A program made the translations under genes and the position numbers. Below are positions 52,288 through 61,600 of a stretch of 64,000 nucleotides of DNA, one piece after another. Origin of the DNA: SFTJ01 sp045613305 (GTDB taxonomy: Bacteria > Bacteroidota > Bacteroidia > Bacteroidales > Muribaculaceae); NCBI GenBank assembly GCA_045613305.1, contig JAZLAU010000003.1, positions 1 through 64,000 of the forward strand, written 5' to 3'. Under the pieces are notes generated by a model. The model did no database searches and was not told where the DNA came from. It saw nothing but the letters and a program-made list of their open reading frames with translations. The first letter of the stretch is position 1, and each line of letters starts with the position of its first letter.

Positions 52288-53358
52288 ATGGACAGGACTC
52301 AAAACATATTACGTAAAGAGGATTCATCTTCAATTAAGGATGTGGCAATTACTTTTATTGTATTCCATAACCTTATTCACCTATTATCGCCTATACACGA
52401 AAACGAGTTTACTTTTAATGAGGAAATCACAAAGACATTTATAAATCACATATTTGACTTAAACCATTATTTATGGACCGACGTTTTCTCATTTTTAGGA
52501 TGGTATGGTATTTGTGTGTTTCTCTTTTTAAGCGGATATGGCTTAGTTCAAAAATATGAAATGTCAGAAGCAAAATCTTCATTCTTTAAATTTTTCACAC
52601 AACATGCAAAAAAACTATTTTTGCTGATGATAATACCATACATCATTTTTTTGGCTCTGATGTATGGTTTTGAAAACAAAATTATACCTCCTATTCCGAT
52701 AATTTCACAAGTTTTATTGATTTCAAACTTCTACTCTAATTATATTCACCCCGGAGTATATTGGTTCTTTGGTTTGATGTTACAATTTTACGCATGTTAC
52801 TATTTGTTTATTTACAAAAAACCTAACACCAACATGTTGTTGCTCATAGCATTACAACTATTCACAATTATAGGCTCATATTTTGTACTTGACCACATTG
52901 AGCCATTGCGTAAATACATTTGGTGCTCTCATAATTTTTTACATAATTGCATAGGATGGTTTTTACCTTTTTGTTTAGGCATTGCTTTTGCCCGTAAGAG
53001 ATTCTTTCTTTTCAGCAAAAACAATTGGTTAAATATTTTAATTTTAATGGCATCAATTGTTCTTTTAACAATATCAAACCTAAACTTTTTCTCTTGGTTA
53101 GTGAGTCCAATATTCGCAATTACAGCAGCACTATCGTTTAACCAAATCATAAAATCCGCCCATAATCTTAACAAAATATTCACATATCTTGGAAGCATTT
53201 CTGCTTTTTTGTTTGCAACACATCCATTAGTCAGGTATGTATATTTGCAGTACACAAATTCTCTTAACGTGATTCATGTAACAGTTTATTTCATCGTGTG
53301 CGTTATTATTGCTATAGGCTATAGGGCTATTCACAAAAAACTTTTCAGCAACTATTAA
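52288..53358 (+). CDS. Acyltransferase-3 family membrane protein
   Basis: 356 residues with about ten hydrophobic helices. The build KDVAITFIVFHNLIHLLSP near the start (the conserved His of the family), GICVFLFLSGYGLVQKY, and HPGVYWFFGLMLQFYACYYLF fits OafA/WecH-type O-acyltransferases, which acetylate or acylate surface polysaccharides from the inner membrane. It follows the phosphoethanolamine-transferase-like gene by 27 bp and has the same unusual AT-rich codon use. The two probably arrived together and modify one surface structure. Acceptor unknown. Confidence 0.85.
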   Translation: MDRTQNILRKEDSSSIKDVAITFIVFHNLIHLLSPIHENEFTFNEEITKTFINHIFDLNHYLWTDVFSFLGWYGICVFLFLSGYGLVQKYEMSEAKSSFFKFFTQHAKKLFLLMIIPYIIFLALMYGFENKIIPPIPIISQVLLISNFYSNYIHPGVYWFFGLMLQFYACYYLFIYKKPNTNMLLLIALQLFTIIGSYFVLDHIEPLRKYIWCSHNFLHNCIGWFLPFCLGIAFARKRFFLFSKNNWLNILILMASIVLLTISNLNFFSWLVSPIFAITAALSFNQIIKSAHNLNKIFTYLGSISAFLFATHPLVRYVYLQYTNSLNVIHVTVYFIVCVIIAIGYRAIHKKLFSNY

Positions 53359-53501
53359 TTCTTTTAAAAAAGTAAATGAAATAGTAGCCATTTTTTAAGT
53401 CCTTCACATAGAGCTCTTAGCAACTTTACCCTTTTCATATCCTGGTTTTTATTGTTTGATATACCATTAAACAAATCAGGACTGCCTTTTACTCATCAAC
53501 A

Positions 53502-53533
53502 CCCCCAAAAAAATCACAAATTCAGCACTAACC
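53502..53533 (+). repeat. Imperfect flanking repeat, right copy
   Basis: Same motif as 50561-50591 with three substitutions and one extra A. It lies about 140 bp upstream of the LRR gene at 53675. Confidence 0.45.
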
Positions 53534-53674
53534 CAATTTTTTTAATACGTTACTGGTTAAATTTCACATGTAAATCAACATTTTAAGTATAAAAATTTGC
53601 TGATTTACAAAATTTTATTTTACTTTACACACCAAATGCGATTATACTATTTGATTTTTTTAAAATGACCAATT

Positions 53675-54979
53675 ATGAAACGACTATTTGTCTTCGTTTT
53701 GATATCAATTATTTGCTCTGTTTATGCAGTAGCAGAAGAGACTACTCTATCGGGCCTTCGATATGACATCAACACCACTACAAAGGAGGCAACATTAAAA
53801 TTCTGCATGACTTCAAGTGCAGAAATCACCATTCCAAGCACAATTAAATACGGAGGTGTAGAATATCCAGTTGTGGCAATTGGCGACATGTGCTTTATAG
53901 GCCGTTCGGCAATCACTTCAGTTACTTTTGAAGGCACTCCACAAATTCGCACTTTCGGAAATCAGAGTTTCACTCGTTGCAGTTCATTAACCAGCATCGA
54001 CATCCCTGAAGGCGTTACATCAATAGGCAAATCTTGTTTTAGCAACTGTACGAGCCTGGCCAACGTGTCGCTTCCAGAATCGCTTATTACTCTCGGCGAA
54101 AATTCATTTGCTAAATGTTCGTCATTAACAAATGTCACCATTCCTGCTAATGTGCAAACCGTGGGTAAAGGCTGCTTTAGCGATTGCACATCACTTACAT
54201 CGGTGAATTTTGAAGGCAACCCTGCAAACGTAGACGATGATGCATTTGAAGGTTGTGATGAACTAACCGACAAATCACTTAACATTATTGACGGCGGCGA
54301 AAGTTCTCACACCACTAACTCTCACATCTACACTACGGTAACTTATTACCGCACTAACGGTGCTAATAAACTGGCTACCATCACACTACCTTTCAAGCCA
54401 AGCAAAAAGAGCCAAGCACAATTTAGTTTCTACGAATTTGAAAGCGTTTCAGACGACGGAAAGACTTTGGAATTCAAACAAACCAACAATGCACAAGCCG
54501 ACGTGCCTTACCTTTTTGAAAACACATCTGGCAACGAAGATGAAGGAATTGAGGCTGAAGTTGAAAATGGCGAAGTGATTCTTTCTAACAAAGGTGCTCA
54601 AAAGGTTACAATTGGCGACTGGACATTTGTTGCAGTTTACGAACCTATTTTCATCGAAGATGACAAAACCCTTCGCCACACTTACCTTCCTACCGAAGAA
54701 GGCATCTATAACCTTGCAGAGCCTACCACTATAAGCGGCTACCATGCTTACCTACAAGGTCCTGATGTTGTGGAAACATTCCCTGACATTCCTCGCGGAG
54801 AACTTATTGAAATTGTTCTAAAAGACCTTGAGGGCAATGTAACATCAATCGATGCCATAGCAGTTGACGGTAAAATCAACACCATCACCAACGGAATGAT
54901 TTATGACCTAAACGGCAGAGTGGTAACTAAACCAGAGAACGGTATATACATCGTTAACGGCCAAAAGGTTCTTTTCTAA
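53675..54979 (+). CDS. Short BspA-type LRR exported protein
   Basis: 434 residues. Signal peptide MKRLFVFVLISIICSVYAVA. About five LRR_5 repeats (SITSVTFEGTPQIRTFGNQSF, LTSIDIPEGVTSIGKSCF, and so on) up to residue 200, then a beta-rich region of unknown fold (YRTNGANKLATITLPFKPS). The tail MIYDLNGRVV...GIYIVNGQKVLF is the short C-terminal motif common in surface proteins of gut Bacteroidales. Much smaller than the LRR protein at 10825. Probably an adhesin or surface-binding protein; ligand unknown. It has its own terminator. Confidence 0.88.
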   Translation: MKRLFVFVLISIICSVYAVAEETTLSGLRYDINTTTKEATLKFCMTSSAEITIPSTIKYGGVEYPVVAIGDMCFIGRSAITSVTFEGTPQIRTFGNQSFTRCSSLTSIDIPEGVTSIGKSCFSNCTSLANVSLPESLITLGENSFAKCSSLTNVTIPANVQTVGKGCFSDCTSLTSVNFEGNPANVDDDAFEGCDELTDKSLNIIDGGESSHTTNSHIYTTVTYYRTNGANKLATITLPFKPSKKSQAQFSFYEFESVSDDGKTLEFKQTNNAQADVPYLFENTSGNEDEGIEAEVENGEVILSNKGAQKVTIGDWTFVAVYEPIFIEDDKTLRHTYLPTEEGIYNLAEPTTISGYHAYLQGPDVVETFPDIPRGELIEIVLKDLEGNVTSIDAIAVDGKINTITNGMIYDLNGRVVTKPENGIYIVNGQKVLF

Positions 54980-55010
54980 AGAAACACATTCATAAAACCA
55001 TATAACAAAG

Positions 55011-55038
55011 AAACATCCCCGCGGGGATGTTTTTTTTG
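55011..55038 (+). terminator. Rho-independent terminator
   Basis: ACATCCCC-GCGGGGATGT followed by eight T. Confidence 0.88.
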
Positions 55039-55530
55039 TTTTCACACACTATGGTTGAGCCTCTGCCAAAATACTCCCATTATTTTGTGCTGTCATAATC
55101 ATCTGCCGTGACCTATCACCAAATCAAGTTACTTTTTAGCACGGAAACAATGTAATCTAACCATCTCCATTATGACTTTCATTATCATAACCTATCGCAA
55201 CGAGCAACTACACTTATTCATGCACATTTCACACTCCATATCTCTTCACCCCCAACAATTATAGGTTATCCAAGTTTTACACCTTGTTATCCAACTCCAG
55301 CAGCAGCCACTCACCTCTATGCCGCCCGTAGCAAAACATTTGTTAATGCACCAAATCGGCTACATCTTTGAATTGAGCATAATTTAAATTGTATTTTGGG
55401 CATTAAATACCTTTGTGCAACCTCCTATGCATTGCAGATCTTCGATAAGTTGCCCATTATAATTGTGCCAAGACCTTTATCCCACAAGCCACAATTCACG
55501 CAAGCCACACAGCATCGGTCCAACATAGAC
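55039..55530. other. Intergenic region with one promoter-like box
   Basis: No convincing protein gene. A lone TACCTTTG at 55408-55415 on the plus strand could start a short RNA ending at the hairpin near 55540-55573, but no -33 element at the right spacing is seen. Confidence 0.3.
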
Positions 55531-55536
55531 AAAAAA

Positions 55537-55573
55537 AACGGGAGGGAGCATCGTTACCGATACACCCTCCCGC
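55537..55573 (-). terminator. Terminator of the giant subtilase gene
   Basis: Minus strand CGGGAGGG...CCCTCCCG stem followed by eight T, 56 bp after the stop. Confidence 0.85.
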
Positions 55574-55628
55574 AGAGTGAAAGGAAATGCCAACCTAAAG
55601 TCGGCATTCACCTTTATTAGTCAACACA

Positions 55629-58600
55629 TTACTTTTTCACGAAGTGGTGAACGTAAGTGCTATTTGCAGAAGCAACCTTTAGGATGTAAACGCCATCCAC
55701 CAAATTGCTTACGTTAATCGACTTAGCAGCGCCTGCCTTAACGGCGTCGGTGTCAACATACACTTGCTTACCACTGAAATCGTAGATAGCGTAAGTTACC
55801 GACTCAGAATCGAACGCGCAAACCACGTTAAGAGTTTCTACCACTGGGTTAGGATAAATCTTAACTTCAGTTTCTGCAGTGACTTCGCCAATACCTACTG
55901 ATTCAACCACCTCAATATTCAATTTAATTGAAGTTTGTGCTCCGTTAGCATCAGTAGCAGTCACAGTTGCAACAACAGTTCCAACGGCATTACCCATGAA
56001 AATCACGTTGTTGCCCGAAACGAACATTGTCACGTTGCTGTTATCTGGCATGCTGATAGCGTAAGTCATTGAGTCGCCATCAGGGTCAGTGAAGAATTCA
56101 CCAAGAGCAACCACTTCAGATGTAGCGTTAACACCTACAGTGATGTCAACCTCATCTTGTTCGGCCACAGGAGCACGATTTACGTGTGCCACATAGTAGC
56201 GTACTGTAGAATTGCTGCGGTGTCCTACCTTATCGGTTGCAGTAAGCATAAATGCGTAGTCGCCTGCTGTACCATAGTCAGGAGTGATTGCAAACTCAAT
56301 ATTCACATTTTCGGTATTACCTACAACGCTCACAATGTTGTCTTCACCAACAGTTACTTGAGCTTCAGCATTGTCGGCTGTAGCTGACTTTATAGCAACC
56401 ATCTCGTTAGCGCTTGTAACTGCAATTGTCATATCGTCACCTTCTGGTTCAGCTACCGATACGTTGATAGTTGTAGTTTCGCCTTCATTAGCGTAAACAA
56501 TTTCAGATGGAGCAGTAATCACTGGAGAGCCGTTCTTGCTTAGGTAGATTGGGAAATTAAGGATTGGAGTGAAAACATCGTTGCTCTTAACAACAAGCAC
56601 AGCCTTATTATCCTTTTCCTTAGGAGCTGAAGCTGCATTTAGGCGCACCTTAACTTCTACGCTCTCACCTGGAGCAAGTTCGCCCGAAGTAACTTCGTTT
56701 TCAAGCTTAGCCCATGCACCGCCTTCTGTAGTTTCAAGACAAGTCATGATGTAACCAAGCGAGCCATAAGTTTCCTTAAACATTGAAGCTAAGTCAAACC
56801 AGCCATAACCTTCTACAAATCCCATGTAGCGGTTTGAAACCACAGCCTCTTCCTTCGACGACAAGTATGCAGGATATTCAACGCCTACAGGATAAGTTAC
56901 ACGCACATAGAAGTTTTGACCTGGGCTCATATACACTGCACGGTCAAGAGGGATAATAACAAACTTAGCACCTTCCATCGAATCGAAGTGAACTGTGCCA
57001 GTTGAAAGCACGTCATCACCTTCATAGTCATCACCATTTACGATTTCAACAGTAATATCAGCATTCTTAATCGACGTACCATCCGACATGTTTGTTAGCG
57101 TAGTAGCGATGTAGATGTGTGAAATGTTGAAACCTTCAGCAGGAGCAGTGTAAGCAGTTGCCGCTTTGTAAACGCTATACTTATTGCCCGTACCATATGA
57201 TGGTGTTGATGAGCCTGCCATTGTAGCATAGAACAATGCATTGTTATACTCAAAGTCTTGTGGAGCATCTATCACATTAGAGCTCTTTGCCAAGGCTTCC
57301 ATCGACACCTTAATGTTGTTTTGAAGTTCTGTTTCAGCTTCCTTAGAAAGTGGCGAAGCAGAAAGTGTCTTAATGCCCGACTTGCTCATTGGAGCAATGC
57401 CGCCACCCATGTCGCCTTCTGGAATTTCTTCACCCTTACCTGAAGGATCCATACGCAAATCGTATGTAAGCTTATACTGACCGTAGTTAGCAATTGTTAG
57501 TGTTTCAACGCCCTCATAGTCGTCAGCAACATTTTCAACACGAATTTCTGGCTTGTCGATTTGCATATAAGGAGCTTCTGTTACGATGAAACGCACAAGC
57601 ACCTTAGCAGTTTCTGTATCATTATAATAGAATGTCAATGGAATGTCGTATGTGCCAGGAGTGCTTTCTATTGTGCCATACATAATAGGAACAGAAAGTT
57701 CAAGGCCCTTATTGTCGACTGTTATAGGAGTGCCGTCGTAATATTGCGACCATTGCTTAACAATTTGTCCGGTCATCCAATTTTCAACATCTCCATAATA
57801 CCACAACTGTGCTGGTTGAGTTACATATTCATCAAACCACGAATCATAGATAGTGAATCCGCCTTCTACTGTAATGTTATTGATAACAAATGGAGCTGTG
57901 CCCTTGTTTTCAACCTTGAAGTATGCTTCATAGAATGCACCCATTTGAGTGATTGGGCCCTTATAAGCATCATCGGCAGTGGTCATAACGTTTTGCACCA
58001 CGATTGTTTCAGGGAATACAGGTTCTGCAGTACCAGTGATTGTTAGGTCGATAGGAATCTGTATCTTTTCACGTGAAGGCACATTGCTGTTAATGTCAAG
58101 GTTACCAGTGTAGTTGCCAGCCATCTTGTTTGTAATAACATTGATGTCTACTGTCTTGCTTTCGCCTGGTGCAACAGTTTGTTCAACTACAGGAGTGAAT
58201 TGCACAGCATTGCCAAATGCCAAGTAACGTTCTGGTAGTCGGATGCTTTCTGTTGCATCTTCGTTTGATATACCTGCAAGACCAAATGCTCCGTATATGA
58301 TAGCATAGTCGCCAAAGCCCTTATATTGGAACTTAAACGAACCGTCCTTCTTCATGATAAGTTGATAACATACGCCCATGTTCATAGTGTTACCATACTC
58401 CATAAATGAAATAATAGCCTCGTTTTCAGTTACATAGTGGTAAGTACCGGCAGTCTTGCTGATGTCCATTGTGTGCATACCCCAATATGGCGCAATAATG
58501 TTTGTGTAGATAGTTCCTGCAGGGAATTCTCCTGGAGGTTCTGGCCACATCTTTTGGTCTGGACGTTCGGTAAACGATACGAAACCAGTGTTGTATACAT

Positions 58601-61600
58601 ACATCTTGCTATATTTCTTACCATAGAATGGGAATTCAAATGGAAGTTCTACAGCCACATAGTCGTTGTTGTTGTAGTAAGAGAAGTTGTATTGTTCACC
58701 AAGACCGGTAGTTTCGATGTCAATCCATTCATACTCTGCACCACCGTCAACCGATGCCGCATAAGCATACGATGTCTTTGATTCAGCTGCAATTGTTTCA
58801 CTGAATTCAAGCAAAGAGTTTGGTTGAATAGAGTATACAAGGTCCTCATTACCATTGTTAGTGATAGTAAGAGGTTTCTTAAGTTCTGTACCGCTCTCTA
58901 CAGTAGCAGTAATTTCATCGTAGCTAAGGTCAATAGTTGGAACACCAATTACTTCAGCATTAACAGTTGCCTTAAGTTCGCCAGCCGATGTCACGATAGT
59001 GATTTCGTCGGCACAAACACCTTCAGCGTCGGTTGGAAGAGTCACGATGAAGTCTTTCGACAAGCCTGGAGCAAGAGTTATAGGTAGTTGAGATTCAACA
59101 CTAACCTTTGCATTTGCAACAGTTATGCTTGTGATTTCAAGGCTATTCTTACCTACGTTTTTCACAGTAAGAGGAAGCTGAGCAACCGATGTGCGGAATA
59201 CCTTACCAAAGTCGATTGTTTCTTTTTCCAATACTGCGGTTGGCTTAAGGCTTTCGCCCTTAACCAAAGCGTTGAAGCGCACGAATGAAGCCGATTGGTC
59301 TGGGTCGTTGCTTAGCAATGTCAAGCGGTTGTAGGTTTCACCTGCCACAAGATTTGCATTAGCAGCGTAAGTAGCTTTTACGGTAACATTTTCACCTGGG
59401 TTTACAATGCCATGAGCAGGTGTTACTGAAGTTATGAAGTTTTCCTTTGGAGCCACAAACTTAATAGAAGATTGTGTTTGGAAACTCATATACAATTCGC
59501 CTGCAGGGTCGTCGTTATTGTCCCAATAGTCAGCAATATCAGCCGATGTCATAGTAAGTGGGTCGGCATCTTCTGGGTCGTGGATACCACAGTATAGTGT
59601 AGAACCATCTTGGAATAGCGACATGCCATCATATTCGTCGTAGAATATTTCAATGTCACCGTTTGACGACAATGCTATACGGAATGAAATTGGTGCATAA
59701 TCTTGGTCATACACAAGAGCCATAACATTCGAGAAGTTAACCACAAACTTACCGTCTTGCTTAGCATACTCAATCTTTGAGTTTGGTCCTAATGCCAATT
59801 GATAGCTATAAGCTGAGATGTAAGCTACGCCGTCAAGACCATATGAAGTTTCTGACAATGGGCTGCGGAACACACTCTCTCCGATGTTGAATGCCAAACC
59901 ACCGAAACTTGAGATATACACCTTATCATATTTCTTTCCATAGAATGGGAAACTGAAACCAAGAGAGATTTCATTCGACATGTACACGTTATCGCTAAAC
60001 AACGATGTAATGTCGGTTCCGCCTATGATAGTTGGGTTGCCGTCGTATGCAAAATCAGTTGAACCATTTAGGTTGGTTGCTGCAACATAACCAAACTTGT
60101 GAGCCGACTTAGATTGGATTTCAAGTTTATGGTCTGAATACTTAGGGAACACATATTCCAATGGATAGTTACCAGTGTTAGCAATTGAGAACTCTGCTGC
60201 GCCTGTAGTTGGAACATCAACATCAAGTTCACCAATTTCCACTGTAGCAGGATTTAATTCAATATTTGCAGGGTCGGTTGCAGTACCTGTCAAAGTAACC
60301 TTAAACTCAGTACCGTCAGAATGCTTAAATGTGATTGTACCAGTGTGACTTCCGGCCGACTTTGGAGCAAATGTAACATCAAATGTTTGCTTAGAACGTG
60401 CAGGGAATCCGCCAGCAATGTATGTAGGAGCCTCAAAGTGTTCTGAAGATGAAACGATACGATTACCGCTCAAGCTACCATAATAACCAAATGTTGCATA
60501 ACCCTCATTCACCACTTCCACTGTCATAGTCTTGCTTTCGCCAACAAGCAACGAACCGAAGTTAACCACCTTGGCAACTGCCATTTGTGGAACTTGGCCC
60601 TTAACGGTCAACGTTACTGGTATCTTCAATTTATTGGCTTCGCTTTCATTTGTATTGAAGCGGATGTTAAATTTATATGCACCGTTACACAATGGTTGGC
60701 CATCGTTAGAGATGGTAACTTCTTGTGTCTCACCTTGCTTAACTTGACCTTCCGATGGATTAATAACAAGAAGAGAGCTCCAATCTGGGTTTTGGCTCAT
60801 GGCAGTAATTGCCCAACCAAAGTTGTCGACACCTTCATATGGACTACCCACAAGAGCATTCTTTAGTGAAATCCAAGTCTTACCCATGTCGTTACTCATA
60901 AAGCTGTATGATGCCACAGTTTCGTTTTCTACTGTAGCCATGCCTAGAGTGTAAGGGCTTTCTTGAACTGGGAAGTGTGCCACAATCCAGAACGATTCAC
61001 CAGGAGCAAAATATTGTTGCTCATCAAGTTTAATCACCATATCGCTATAGAAATATGATGGAGTCACATCACACACCTTCTCTGCTGTTGCAAGGTTATT
61101 GCCACGATATACTTGTAAATTCAATGTTGATGCATTGAACGATGTAATCTTAACTGCAGTTAGGTTAAATCCGTCAGGATATGTGTTCTTGTCAACATAG
61201 AACCATTGTGCTTGCGAATTTGAAAGCGTTGGGTCGCTGTCGCCAATACTTGCATAATACTGATTAAAGTACTTAAATTCCTTTGGATAATCTTTAGCGT
61301 TAAAGTCAGCTGTGCTGAATTTCTCATTTGCAGCAAATGGCATAATAGCCAACTTGCGACTATTTTCAGTCACAACACCTGGCATTGGCGATTTGCCGCT
61401 TGTTGAGATGGTTGATTGTGTTGTACGAGCCAATCCGCTCCACTTAAGCAAACCTTCATCAGAGTTGCCAATAGTGAACGTTCCGCTTGCCACCAAGCTC
61501 GATGCTGCGTTCACAGTAAGCGAAAGCGACGACTTGTCGACTGTCATCTTTGGACCAGCGTTTGTTGTAACGCTTACCACTGGCGAAAGGCCTGATGCCT

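Noticed and set aside
55396..55620. 74-codon plus-strand frame
   Set aside because: TTG start within a promoter-like box and it crosses the terminator hairpin; unlikely to be translated.
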